Source of the DNA: Alitta virens | Taxonomy: Eukaryota > Annelida > Polychaeta > Phyllodocida > Nereididae | Reading direction: 5' to 3' | Assembly (NCBI GenBank): GCA_932294295.1 | Contig: OW028580.1 | Span: forward strand, 40,137,836-40,201,835 | DNA: 64,000 bases | Part shown: piece by piece, positions 24,251-34,700 of the stretch | Numbering within the stretch: the stretch's first letter is position 1 | Layout: every line of letters starts with the position of its first letter | Position numbers and translations under genes: made by a program | Notes under the pieces: model-generated | Told to the model about the DNA's origin: nothing | What the model saw: only the letters and a program-made list of their open reading frames with translations | The model's database searches: none

Positions 24251-25718
24251 GTTTTCATTGTGCTAAATTTATTATATAAATCGTATGCTGATTAAATTCA
24301 CTATAGGACTAAGTTCTGGTTTTATGCAAAAATAAATGAACATGGTTTAAATTGTACAATCGTAGCCAACATAACCTCAAAAACTATTAATTATGATATA
24401 AGTAACATGACTTCCTCAATATTCCATAATGAACTATTAACATCAGTAGGCCTACATATGTACATGCTTGTTATATTCTCGGATATGTGATTGCAATGCA
24501 AACTCACGAAAACTAATTTGTCAGGTATAGTCAATTTTTGTAATATGTTTAAGAATTATTGTTACATGTTGATTGATTGTTTCACATGTGTTTTGCGCAT
24601 GAAAATGTGCATTACCCTATTCGGCTATAACTGGCTGTGTTTATGGTACACAGTCAAACGAAAAATGAAGTCTTGGCGCAAGACCCTAGATCACACCTTT
24701 CCGCAGAATAGGGTCTTGTGGAATTCGGGAAAGCAAGCCATTTGATTACGTCGAAAGGTATATTATTCATATAAAAATATTAGACCTCATCCCTGTACTA
24801 AATATGCCAATGCAACGTCGTACCAGGCATATTTTATATTATATTTAATTTATAGTTAAATATAGATAGATAGATAGGTAGCAAGGTAGATAGGTGGATA
24901 GGCAGTTAATTTTTTTGTAAACAGTGCACCAAGGGTATTTTTAATAATTAGGTTCCATAATTCATATTTCAGGAGTCATACGACCAATACTGCAACAAGT
25001 CTGATGTGCCAACGTTAACTGTCCCTAATTGATATACTATACTGTTGATCACAAATCAGACCTATCATTCTGTTGTTTTGTGTATTTATACTTTCTGGCG
25101 AAAGTCATTTAGTTGCCGTCTACTTGTCATCCCGTTCATTGATAGCCTCATCAATACAATTGCACTACCACGCCATCTAACGGAATACTGAAGTACTAGA
25201 AGATATCGATGCAAAGTCAACTGCTGTAAACAATATCTGTGTGGCATGTTATTACCGATAGATGTATTTTCTATCAAAATTATCTCCCCATATCCATATA
25301 TTTGTCAATATATATATTATTTTGGTATAAATATTTCTTTATTGGCGTACTTTTTCTTTGTTAGACTATCTATATATTTATATATATGCCATAAAATATT
25401 CAGTTGGGTCCAAGGCGCCAAATGAATCATGTTTTCGGAAGGTCATTCCTCCGTGGAAACCTATTCATGTTTTTTTTTTAAAGATAATTGTCAAGCCAAG
25501 AGCATACGATATAGATTTAATTTTTATCATCCTTAAATCGCTGATTGTGTGGTTAATACTTTGTATATTTTCGTGCTGTTATTTGTAGGTATTATCCTGT
25601 TTTTTTGTAATGTCCATATGCATGTCATGTCTTTAAATTAATAATATCTAATATAAAACTGTACAGAAGGTTTATTGCGTGTTATTTTCATGCTATATTG
25701 TATTTAAATTATAGTTAA
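24250..25718. other. Non-coding part of duplication copy 2
   Basis: Blocks 24360-24640 and 24985-25210 match copy 1. Open frames are not conserved between the copies. Confidence 0.45.
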
Positions 25719-26166
25719 ATATATATGGATAGATAGATAGATAGATAGCAAGGTAGATAGGTGGATAGGTAGATAGGTAGACAGATAGATAGATAGGTAG
25801 ATAGATAGATAGTAGATAGATAGATAGATAGATAGTAGATAGTGGATAGATAGATAGATAGATAGCAAGGTAGATAGGTAGATAGACAGGTAGATAGGTA
25901 GATAGACAGGTAGATAGATAGATAGACAGATAGATAGATAGATAGATAGACAGATAGATAGATAGATAGTTAGATAGATAGATAAATAGGTAGATTGATT
26001 GATATATAGATAGACAGATAGGTAGATAGTTAGATAAATAGATAGATAGATATATAGATAGGTAGATAGACAGATAGATAGATAGATTGATTGATATATA
26101 GATAGACAGATAGGTAGATAGTTAGATAGATAGATAGATGGACAGATGATTAGATAGATAGATACA
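25718..26166. repeat. GATA/CAGA microsatellite, duplication copy 2
   Basis: About 450 bp of GATA units with GGTA, CAGA and TTGA variants. It is the counterpart of 11922-12234. Confidence 0.92.
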
Positions 26167-26624
26167 TACATACATATCTTTCCATTTATGTGGATAATAA
26201 CAAATAATTAATTCCCTAGTCAGGGAATTACCTGTGCGAATGGCATGATAATACACTATCATTATTTGCAACATTTTTAATAATGAGTCTCTCAGTTCTC
26301 TCATCAGGTAATTCCTATTTGCTGATTATGCATGGAATGGTGACCATATAGTGGCCATTATTTTGTTTGGGTCGTGTAATTGATAGCCTTACCTATGAAA
26401 TCCGTAACTGTAATAAACTGAACCTACTAATTGACTGGTACAGATCCCACCTATCTATAGGGGAATATGTAAACTTGTTAATTTCTTAAAATGGAAAACT
26501 AAATTTCTTCTGTCACGCGATTGGAGAATTACTGGCATCAGGGTAATTTAGAACTTCGGCAAAATTTAACAGAGGGTGGCATGTCCAGAGCCTGGTTCCA
26601 GAACGTCAGAGATTAGCAACTGGG

Positions 26625-26790
26625 TCTGAAGCTCAGCCAGCTTATATGACCAGCTGTGAGAGGCAGCCGAAATGATGAGATGAAAAAGTGCGGAGTGCAC
26701 GTCATGTTACACATTTACCCCATGGGTGGGGTCTCTTACATACTTCAGCATAGATAACAAGTACAAGGCACCTCCAATTTAACATCTCAT
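26625..26790 (-). mobile_element. SINE-B, head missing
   Basis: Tail block CAGCCAGCTTATATGACCAG, AATGATGAGATGAAAAAGTG, then the central domain TTTACCCCATGGGTGGGGTC, CATAGATAACAAGTACAAGG. It stops after AATTTAACATCTCATG. Confidence 0.75.
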
Positions 26791-27184
26791 GCTATCATGA
26801 AGTATATATATATACGTATATGCCCCCCTATACCCCTCAGTTCATAAAACGGATGAAACTGATTGATTGTCATATTTGGGAGTTCTAGAAATAACCGGAA
26901 CTTGGTGTACATAGTTAATACACACAGACAAACAAATGACAAGGCCAAAATTGTAAATTGCAAGCAATTTCTATTCAATTATGTTTGACAATGAATTGGC
27001 TAGCCATGATATGATATGGGTATGTAGGTCATATCAAGGTCATATTCATGTTGGATCGCTACCTCTGCAAAAATTTATATTCACTTGTCAACGGGGCATG
27101 TAGTATTACATAAAGCAGTGAGTATGCCATTGTAGTTTGTTTTCCAATCATATTGTTTTGTTTGCTATATAAAGGTTTTTAAGT

Positions 27185-27320
27185 AGAGTCATACGTAATG
27201 ATGAGATGATAAGGCTTTGATTCCAAGCAGCCAAGATTCAAAAGTAGGACTACACTTCATAGGTGGGGTTATATTATGCCTCAGCATAGACATCAGGTAT
27301 AAGGTACAATGTATTTCAAG
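27185..27320 (-). mobile_element. SINE-B, degraded
   Basis: Shares CGTAATGATGAGATGATAAG and the GGTGGGGTTATATTATGCCT, CAGCATAGACATCAGGTA stretch with other SINE-B copies. Confidence 0.6.
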
Positions 27321-28464
27321 ACAAAATCGTTGATTGTGTGGCAATGTCAGTGGCTAGCATCTATAGATGATTTCTAGGTAAATATTCTCTACTAGAGAAT
27401 GAGGAAAAAAGCATTGGGTTTACATATGTTCATCAAAATCTTTTTTTTTTTTTTATCTCTTTTTTATTTATTTATGGTGCAGACAATCCAGAAAAAAAAT
27501 GTTGGCTTTATTTTTGTACTTCGCTCTTGATGACAGTCAAAAAGTTAATTAATCATATTAGTGGGTGAAAACATTATAATATATACACTGGTGTTAAGTT
27601 CATCTTGATATCCTTTGGTGTGCAAATTAGTTACTGTAGAATTCTGATAAAGAACTCCTAATAGCAGCAGTCATAAACTGAAAAAAGATTCCAAACTGAT
27701 TTCTAAATAAGTTGGTCTCCTCCTCCTAGTAGGAGACTGCGGTACCAGTGTTAATCAACAAATGTATGATGAATGTGATGTCTGAGACGTGCACAAGGTG
27801 TCGCCACTGTATAATGCTGCCATCTGGTGTTTGGTCAAAAAATAAATATTCCGTCTGCGGGATGTTGCAAACAAGTCGAAGTCAATTAAAGTATCTATAT
27901 GACGTAGATAATTAATCAAATAGGAGAGCCTTAATATAACATACCGTCGGTAGGCTTCTCTGACACTTAAGCAGAGTAAGCTAACTGCAAATATTTGATC
28001 AGTTTTAATTCTGCAAATTTTTGTGAGATTTTGTAAATATATAGAGGCAAAACGTAGGAAAAGGGAACATCTAATTTTATTCCGCAAATCGTCAAATACA
28101 ACTTTTTAAAACAATGGATAATGAGATCATGTGAACAACTGTTTTTCACCTTAAGCAAACATATTCAAGTATAATGTTTAATAATTGATCAACAAAGCCA
28201 TTGGTAACACAAAAAATGTCGCCATTTACGATAAAGCAATACAAATTACGCAAGTGTGTTTCGATTCCTATAACATAGGTCAACTGCTATCACATAATAT
28301 TGTTCATAATACTATTAATAATACTGGTGCTATAATATAATTAATATTATATACTGTACGCATCTTTGAGTTCAAGGCTTATTTCAGCATAAAAATTGAG
28401 CTATCTAAAGCTATGTATTGTCCAAAATGGACCATTGATGCTATTTTTTATGGAACTGAGATTG

Positions 28465-28470
28465 TTTATT
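28465..28470 (-). terminator. Poly(A) signal AATAAA of first NPF gene
   Basis: AATAAA on the minus strand, 17 bases after the stop codon of the peptide gene. Confidence 0.55.
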
Positions 28471-28487
28471 TAGTTGATGTCAATTGT

Positions 28488-28748
28488 TTAATTTTCTGGT
28501 TCCATGTAAGCTGACTGGCGTCCGAAACTCCACCTTCTGCTGCTAGGGGCGCTCCTACCAAATCTTGGACGACCAACAATCGCGTAATACTCATTAAGTG
28601 CTTTCAAATATTCTCGGAGTTCGGCAGGGTTTCGGAAGAAATCGGGTCTCACAGGAGGGCCGGTCATATCCTGGGCGGAAGACAAATTGGCCAAAAGCAC
28701 CAATGCACCAAGGGCAAGGCAGACTATGTGCAGGGCAACGCTTTTCAT
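28488..28748 (-). CDS. Neuropeptide F/Y-type precursor 1
   Basis: 86-residue secreted prohormone. Residues 1-25 form a signal peptide with a leucine/valine-rich core, cleaved after NLSSA. The mature peptide is about 38 residues (26-63) with the PP-fold pattern: a proline-rich N-terminus (GPPVRP), a helix (PAELREYLKALNEYYAIV) and the C-terminus GRPRF. Gly64 supplies the amide and Arg65 the cleavage site, giving RPRF-amide, as in the NPF/NPY family that acts on Gq/Gi-coupled receptors. The remaining C-peptide holds RRWSFGR. A splice acceptor (TATATTTTCAG) lies six bases before the ATG, so at least one 5' non-coding exon is expected, perhaps at 35426-35526. No intron interrupts the RPRF region. 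Its partner is the paralogue at 43691-43969. Confidence 0.92.
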   Translation of the reverse strand: MKSVALHIVCLALGALVLLANLSSAQDMTGPPVRPDFFRNPAELREYLKALNEYYAIVGRPRFGRSAPSSRRWSFGRQSAYMEPEN

Positions 28749-28777
28749 TATTATCTGAAAATATAAAGTATAATTAA

Positions 28778-28922
28778 CAGTAGCGGATTTAGGGGGGTTA
28801 AGGGGGTTAAAACCCACCCCCCCCCTCTTGGCCCAGTACATATTAATTAAAAGTTCAATGGTCCCAGCAATACATTTTAATTTGACAACCCCCACGTGCA
28901 AGTATTTCTGGATCCGCCCCTG
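28778..28922. mobile_element. hAT-like MITE, 145 bp
   Basis: Ends in imperfect inverted repeats: CAGTAGCGGATTTAGGGGG at the left and, inverted, CAGGGGCGGATCCAGAAA at the right. The core is C/G-run rich. Termini of this CAGGGGCGGATCCAG type are common in non-autonomous hAT elements. It lies in the 5' intron of the first NPF gene, about 30 bases upstream of the coding exon. A clean 8-bp target duplication is not visible. Confidence 0.6.
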
Positions 28923-29211
28923 ATTAAGTCGAAACGTGTATTTGATAAAAATTGGATAGTCTTGTGGTCATTAACTAGCTCTTAATGGCCTAATGGTTAT
29001 TTATTTATTTATTTATTGAATATATTTTACATGGGTAAACACAATCAGTAAAAACTGTTTCACATGTGGCCCATATGGTAAAAAACAGTATAATACAATA
29101 AAAACAAGTTACAATAGCGAAATATAAATAAATACATAAGATAGTATATTAATTAATATAAAATGACATGTAGATATAAAAACACATTAGGTACATAAAA
29201 GAATAATTAAA

Positions 29212-32019
29212 TTAATTAAGATCATGTAAAATAAACATTTTCAATTTTGACTTAAAACTATTGTAATTATAAATATCTTTCAAATCAGAGGGTAAACCAT
29301 TCCAAGCAATAGCACCTGCATGTTTAAATGACTTTTTTCCAAATTGACTAGTAACACTGGGAACATACAAATTCATTGGGTGACTTCTAGTATTCATTTG
29401 ATTTACATCACAGTTCATGACAACATCATTTACCATATAACTCGGTGCCAGACCATGTATACATTTAAACATTAAAGTGGTTGTAAAATAAAAGCATCTT
29501 TGTCTTACATTCATCCAACCCAAAGATTTAACAATTTCAATACCTCTAATGTTTATAAAATCATAATTGTTAGTTACCATTCTTGCAGCAAAATTTTGAA
29601 GTCTCTGAATCTTATCAATATTGTACTCACTGGTTTGACCCCACACACTTATTGCATAGTCAATACATGGTTGTATAAATGTTAAAAATATCTTACTGAG
29701 AACATCACATGACACAACACCTTTAAGTCTTCTTAATCTATTCAGTTTACATGCAATATTAGAGCTTAATTTATCAACATACTGATTCCATGACAAGTTG
29801 TTATCTATTTGCATACCAAGATAGTTTGCACAAGTTACATACAACAAATCAGTTCCATTAATCCTTATATCAAGGTGATCAGAGATTACTCTGTTTCTGG
29901 ATGCTATCAACATAACTTCACATTTGTTGGTGTTAACTGACAGTTTGTTGTTTGAGTACCATTCACTAAGTTTAGAGACACACAGCTGGAGTTTTTCTTG
30001 AACCTCTTGTACAGTATTACCCTGACAATATGCTATTGTGTCATCTGCATATAAATTACAAATACCTGTCTCTGAATATTGTGTTATATCGTTAACAAAA
30101 AGCGTAAACAAGATCGGGCCCAATACAGAGCCTTGTGGGACACCAATTGTAATATCAGACTTGTTAGATAATGTATTATTATGTTTGACAACTTGTGCTC
30201 TGCCATTAAGATACTCACAAAACCATTTGTATTCAGAATTTTTTACACCATAAAAACCTAATTTTTCTTTAAGCACATCATGATCTATAGTGTCAAAGCA
30301 CTTACGTATATCTAAAAAGCATACACCGGTTAATAAACTATCATTTATATTATCTATCCATGAATCCACAACTCTATGTAATGCAGTTTGGGTATTGTGC
30401 ATAGGTCTATAAGCTGACTGATCATTGACAATTAAATCATTAGAGAGTAGATACCACAACAATTGTTTTTGAACCACTTTTTCCACAATTTTGGCAACAT
30501 GGCCTATTACACTTATGGGTCTGTAATTATTCATGTCATTCTTAGCACCTTTTCCCTTGTAAACAGGGGTAACTCTGGAAAATTTCCAATCATTTGGCAA
30601 TTTAGCATGTAGAAAAGTTGCATTTATGATCTTTGTGATAATAGGAGTTATAACATCAATTGAAATGAACAACAACTTTGCATCAAAACCTATTACATCA
30701 TTAGAAGAATCAGAGCCAAGAGATTTAATATATTTACGTACATCAGTATCATCAGCTGAACTAAATTTAAAGCTGTGTACACAAGGTGGATTTTTCCATT
30801 TGACCTCTTGAATTGTAGACGATTGTACATTTTCTTTTACAACATTATGTCCAATATTAGAAAAATATTCATTAAATGCATTCGCACTGAGTTCTTTTGG
30901 TGCAGATTCATATACACACTTGCCAGTAAGTTTGTTAACTGTCTTCCAAAATTGTTTGGCATTACTGGAATTTTTACAAAGTTCATTCTCAAAATATTTT
31001 CTTTTGTTTTCTTTTATCAATGAGGTCACTTTATTTCGAAGAGTTTTGTACTCATCCCACATCACTGGACATTGATCACGAATTGCTTTTCTGTGAATAT
31101 AGTCTCTTTTGTACATCAAGTCTATGACAGCTTTGTTCATCCAGGGACAATATCTGTTCTTTAAACGCATTGTTTTCACAGGTGCGTGTTTGTTGGAAAT
31201 TTCAAGGAAGCTTAACTTGAATGTTTGCCACAGTTTCTCTGGATCGTTTTCTTGTGTTGTTTCTGTTGTCTGAATGTTTTCTAGTTTGGCAAATAATTCA
31301 TTTAAAAAGTCATTGTTCACAAAATTCTTATAATCCCTAAATTGGACTGTTTTGTGAACAGCCTGAGCTTTGTCTTGTGATCTTAACACAGTTACAACAG
31401 GAAAATGATCACTCATACCAATTGGGAGAACTTCAGTATTGAAATGTTTATCAGATACATTTGATAAAATTATATCTATCAACGTTGATGATGTATTAGT
31501 AATCCTTGTTGGTGACATCACCAATTGTTTCATTTCAAACATGGACTCTATGAGAAATATTGGGTTCATGTCAGTCTTATAATCATAGTTAAGATCACCC
31601 AATAGAATAACATTTTCTGCTTCATTTGATGCTTGTTCAAGTAAATCCAACATTTTGTCAAAGTAATTAGAGTCACTGCTCGGGGGTCTATACATATTTC
31701 CAATCAAATACTGTTCTTTGTGTACATTTATGGTAATCCACACATTTTCAACTTCACTTGGAGAAAATTTGACTTCTCTGTGTGAGACTTTATCGTTCAC
31801 AAAAAACAGCACACCACCTCCATGTCTATTTCGATCAACTCGAACTATTGTATATCCATCAATTGCTATATCAGAGTTGAGAATAGTGTCGTCCAGCCAA
31901 GTTTCCCCAACTCCCAGTAGGTGTATTTCCTTTTCATATAAAAGATGCTGAATTTGTTCAATTTTTGGGAGGAGGCTTCTGACATTGATGTAAACTATCC
32001 TAATCCCAGCCTGCTTCAT
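29212..32019 (-). CDS. LINE ORF2: endonuclease-reverse transcriptase
   Basis: About 935 residues from the first ATG. The frame stays open upstream to the UAG of ORF1. The N-terminal APE-type endonuclease shows NVRSLLPK, GETWLDD, the DRNRHGGGVLFFV strand, GDLNYD and a final SDHFPV. The reverse transcriptase domain follows, with NYRPISVIGHVAKIVEKVV, FLDIRKCFDTIDHDVL (first catalytic Asp), GVPQGSVLGPILFTLF and the LYADDTIAY box (YADD catalytic pair). The C-terminal part has NYLGMQIDNNLSWNQYVDKL and QRLQNFAARMVTN. The protein nicks target DNA and copies the element RNA in place. No stops or frameshifts are seen, so it is recent or still competent. Confidence 0.93.
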   Translation of the reverse strand: MKQAGIRIVYINVRSLLPKIEQIQHLLYEKEIHLLGVGETWLDDTILNSDIAIDGYTIVRVDRNRHGGGVLFFVNDKVSHREVKFSPSEVENVWITINVHKEQYLIGNMYRPPSSDSNYFDKMLDLLEQASNEAENVILLGDLNYDYKTDMNPIFLIESMFEMKQLVMSPTRITNTSSTLIDIILSNVSDKHFNTEVLPIGMSDHFPVVTVLRSQDKAQAVHKTVQFRDYKNFVNNDFLNELFAKLENIQTTETTQENDPEKLWQTFKLSFLEISNKHAPVKTMRLKNRYCPWMNKAVIDLMYKRDYIHRKAIRDQCPVMWDEYKTLRNKVTSLIKENKRKYFENELCKNSSNAKQFWKTVNKLTGKCVYESAPKELSANAFNEYFSNIGHNVVKENVQSSTIQEVKWKNPPCVHSFKFSSADDTDVRKYIKSLGSDSSNDVIGFDAKLLFISIDVITPIITKIINATFLHAKLPNDWKFSRVTPVYKGKGAKNDMNNYRPISVIGHVAKIVEKVVQKQLLWYLLSNDLIVNDQSAYRPMHNTQTALHRVVDSWIDNINDSLLTGVCFLDIRKCFDTIDHDVLKEKLGFYGVKNSEYKWFCEYLNGRAQVVKHNNTLSNKSDITIGVPQGSVLGPILFTLFVNDITQYSETGICNLYADDTIAYCQGNTVQEVQEKLQLCVSKLSEWYSNNKLSVNTNKCEVMLIASRNRVISDHLDIRINGTDLLYVTCANYLGMQIDNNLSWNQYVDKLSSNIACKLNRLRRLKGVVSCDVLSKIFLTFIQPCIDYAISVWGQTSEYNIDKIQRLQNFAARMVTNNYDFINIRGIEIVKSLGWMNVRQRCFYFTTTLMFKCIHGLAPSYMVNDVVMNCDVNQMNTRSHPMNLYVPSVTSQFGKKSFKHAGAIAWNGLPSDLKDIYNYNSFKSKLKMFILHDLN

Positions 32020-32154
32020 TCTTTTCTCTTTATTCAATGATGCAGATGATGAATTATGTTGAGGTTTTTCTGGAGTCTGTGTTACGTTCTCACATGCTTC
32101 TGGACCTGTGCTGGGACAGGTATCAGGAGCGGCACACTCATCCTGGCCACAGCC

Positions 32155-33432
32155 CTAGCCAACACAGTGTTTAGACTTATGACCAAGTTGTTGGCAGCTG
32201 TTGCAGGTAATTTTATGGCCATGCCTGCAATTATGTGAAACATGATTATTTTCACCACAAAACCAACACTTTCTATTTGTTTGTCTTTGACCATTATCAG
32301 ATTTGGAGGGTTGTCTTTGGAATTCTGTGATTTTGGTCGATCTTCTTGGGCCACGTTTATAACTGACATTCTGCCAGTCACCATCACCTTCATCAACTGC
32401 ACATTTCATTTGGGAAGTGTTTTTGTTTTGCCTGCCTGTTTTTACAATGTTACCATTGGTCACTTCTGACTTGACTTTCAACTGCATATTTTTGGCCAAC
32501 CTGTTAGTACCTTTATTATTCAGATGTACACCATCATTTTGGAGATAACCATCATTTGCAGCTCCATCAGAAAGTTTGAAGGTCATGTCATTATTGATAA
32601 ATGTTACTCCCTCATCATTGGCTATTGTTGACAAACAGGCATTGAGAACATTTACATTCTCCTGAAACACTGTTGAATCTGTGCGAGGAGGAATGCTCAC
32701 AATCTGAATGTTCTTTGGGTCGCCAACCTTTTCTTTGGCAGTGGCTATGATGGTCTTGTATGTTTCACACACATCAGCATCACTAAAGTTATCTTCACTG
32801 CAGTTGTTAGTACCCACACAACAAGTGATCATTTTATAGGATTTCTCATCATCTTGCAGACACTTGAGGACATCTGTGACCTTGGCCTTGGGGAGTGAGG
32901 TCACCTGGGTCTGTTTTAACTTGCTCTCATCTACATCCCTAATAATGGAGTCTCCAATAAGTAAAGACTTTTGGTTTCCATTTGTGAAACTTTCCCACGT
33001 TTTCTTCTGCAGTTGTTGAGACAATGATGTCACTTGTGTCTTCAATAACGTGTTATCATCTCTGAGAGTCTTGCATTCACCCTTGATATCATCCAAGGAT
33101 TTCTGGGATGTTTGTTGGTCAGCCCTCAATATCTTCACATCTTCTCTTAGATTCTTCATCTCTTGTAGCAATTCAGCAATGTATGATGGGATATGACGAC
33201 AGGAAAAACATTGCCAGACGCCACTGAAATTGCCATTCTTCTCCTTAGCTTTAACACAGTCCTCATGGTACCAATTCATGCATGAACAGCAACGTACCAT
33301 CTCCGAGGATTTAGCTCCTGCCTTTGATTTGCCTTCATATTTGCCTTCATATTTGCAATCATCAAAACACCATCGATCAGCTGATTGCTCATTTTTCTCC
33401 TGGTCCTTGTTTTGTTTTGGGTCAGGGCTCAT
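32155..33432 (-). CDS. LINE ORF1: PHD/esterase/zinc-knuckle protein
   Basis: 425 residues from the ATG. Domains in order: a PHD-type zinc finger (WCFDDCKY, CCSCMNWYHEDC, WQCFSC), a coiled coil (AELLQEMKNLREDVKILRAD and onward), an SGNH hydrolase/esterase domain (LLIGDSIIRD, GTNNCSED, DGVHLNNKG, supplying Ser and Asp-His), and two CCHC knuckles at the C-terminus (CWFCGENNHVSHNC, CNSCQQLGHKSKHC). PHD-plus-esterase ORF1 proteins are known from CR1/L2 LINEs, where they bind RNA in the retrotransposition particle. A start 7 codons upstream would need TTG, so the ATG was used. It ends in TAG, after which the same frame stays open into ORF2. Confidence 0.9.
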   Translation of the reverse strand: MSPDPKQNKDQEKNEQSADRWCFDDCKYEGKYEGKSKAGAKSSEMVRCCSCMNWYHEDCVKAKEKNGNFSGVWQCFSCRHIPSYIAELLQEMKNLREDVKILRADQQTSQKSLDDIKGECKTLRDDNTLLKTQVTSLSQQLQKKTWESFTNGNQKSLLIGDSIIRDVDESKLKQTQVTSLPKAKVTDVLKCLQDDEKSYKMITCCVGTNNCSEDNFSDADVCETYKTIIATAKEKVGDPKNIQIVSIPPRTDSTVFQENVNVLNACLSTIANDEGVTFINNDMTFKLSDGAANDGYLQNDGVHLNNKGTNRLAKNMQLKVKSEVTNGNIVKTGRQNKNTSQMKCAVDEGDGDWQNVSYKRGPRRSTKITEFQRQPSKSDNGQRQTNRKCWFCGENNHVSHNCRHGHKITCNSCQQLGHKSKHCVG

Positions 33433-33824
33433 TGTGAAAGGTCTTAGTCCCAATACAATAACTGTGGAATCCCTCTGTTGTTCACACTCCAGGGTTCACA
33501 CTTTGTTGGACAAGTCCTTCAGCTTTTACACTTGGGGTATCAACACTTCAACTTTCTCACTAAGTCCCTCATATAAAATCAATAATTTCACGCACCACTG
33601 ATGATTTTGAACGATAATATGGTGCTTTCAGTGTTTAAAAATCATAAAATGTCTTAAAAGTCACCTTTTCTTCATATGGATATCGATGAAAAGTATATTG
33701 AGTGAAATCACTTATATCCACCTGTAATATCCACTGTAGTCTTGGTTTAATAACTCTTTAGATATCCTTTAAAATAGATATTTTGGGAACATTTCTCAAA
33801 ACGTGTGACTCCTTCAAATGCCGA

Positions 33825-33990
33825 GGTATTATGGTTAAGGCATCCGCCAATTAATTCCACATTGGCCAGCTCTGCTGAAGGTCCCAGGTTCGATTCGAGT
33901 GATGTAATGGGGAAAATGCGTGGTGTAGACTCAAGACCTTGTCATCTCACCATTACATCTGCCTCTGACAGCTGGCTATAGAAGCTGAAT
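33825..33990 (+). mobile_element. SINE-B, plus strand, shortened
   Basis: Head ATTATGGTTAAGGCATCCGC and B-box CCCAGGTTCGATTCGAG. The middle is mostly deleted. The B-type tail is CTTGTCATCTCACCATTACA, CTGCCTCTGACAGCTGGC. Confidence 0.7.
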
Positions 33991-34064
33991 ACCCTTCCTA
34001 CTGGTAGAATCAAGACGTATGCGTTCAATGTCGTGCGCCGTGGGTTGAATGGGCAGATAGATAG

Positions 34065-34360
34065 ATATGGAAAGTGCCGCCCTCTAAGGCAAGTTCTTGC
34101 TGCTAGCGATGATCGAGGTGAGAGAGAGAGTGTCAGAGGAGTCCACTCATGTTGCAAATTTACCCCATAGATGCGATATTTTACTTGCCTCAGCATAGAC
34201 ACCGAGTACAAGGGCCGCTAATTTAACGTCTCATTGTGATTAACATCCAGCTGGGATGTAGCGTGCCTAGGCCAGGGATAGAACCCGGGAACTTCAGCAG
34301 AGCTGGCCAATATGGAATTGGCGAATGCCTTAACCATTAGGCCACCCAGCTGGTAGCCCA
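34065..34360 (-). mobile_element. SINE-A, minus strand, full length
   Basis: Starts at the GATAGATAGATATGGAAAGTGCC tail (read inverted), then GCAAGTTCTTGCTGCTAGCG, the central domain TTTACCCCATAGATGCGATA, CATAGACACCGAGTACAAGG, and an inverted head with B-box GGATAGAACCCGGGAACTTC and TTAACCATTAGGCCACCCAG. Confidence 0.8.
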
Positions 34361-34647
34361 GTGGTTTAAGCACTAGCTAGTTTTATAGAAGGTCCTGAGT
34401 TCCAATGGCTTGCATAAAAGTGAGTTTTGATTGCGAAATAATAATGGGGATATATAGTGGTGAGGTGGTCTTAATCTAGAGGTAAAATACATTGGCAAGG
34501 GATCTCTAGGGGCCAAAATACGTGGTCTACCTCTCAGTGATTAGGTGGTAAAATGGTGAGGACTCCGAGCAAGTTTTCAAGACCAGGACAGGCTCACACG
34601 AAATTCGCAGCCGTCAATATACTCGCGGGAGGTAATAGCGACGGCCA

Positions 34648-34700
34648 GCAGGGGCGGATCCAGAAAATCCTGACGCAGAAATATTGTAGACGAAAAACAC
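34648..34700. mobile_element. hAT-like terminal fragment
   Basis: CAGGGGCGGATCCAGAAAAT matches the right terminus of the MITE at 28778-28922. No second terminus was found nearby. Confidence 0.4.

Larger units (their letters stand above)
19490..28150. repeat. Tandem segmental duplication, copy 2
   Basis: Counterpart of 1960-14950. The offset falls from about 17.5 kb at the left end to about 13.1 kb at the right end, which accounts for the minisatellite and insertions gained by copy 1. It carries the second GPCR gene, and its right end lies about 0.35 kb from the first NPF gene. No such peptide exon is found after copy 1. Confidence 0.85.
28997..33620 (-). mobile_element. CR1-superfamily LINE, nearly complete
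   Basis: On the minus strand the order is 5' region, ORF1 (PHD finger, coiled coil, SGNH esterase, zinc knuckles), ORF2 (endonuclease, reverse transcriptase), a short 3' UTR, and an (ATAA)n tail at 28997-29018. PHD plus esterase in ORF1 and a microsatellite-like tail point to the CR1/L2 group. The 5' boundary is uncertain (33.45-33.8 kb). The element lies upstream of, and on the same strand as, the first NPF exon, probably inside its 5' intron. Confidence 0.88.

Noticed and set aside
32082..32402. 106-codon minus-strand frame across the ORF1/ORF2 junction
   Set aside because: It is in another frame than both LINE ORFs and has no domain, so it is not a linker ORF.
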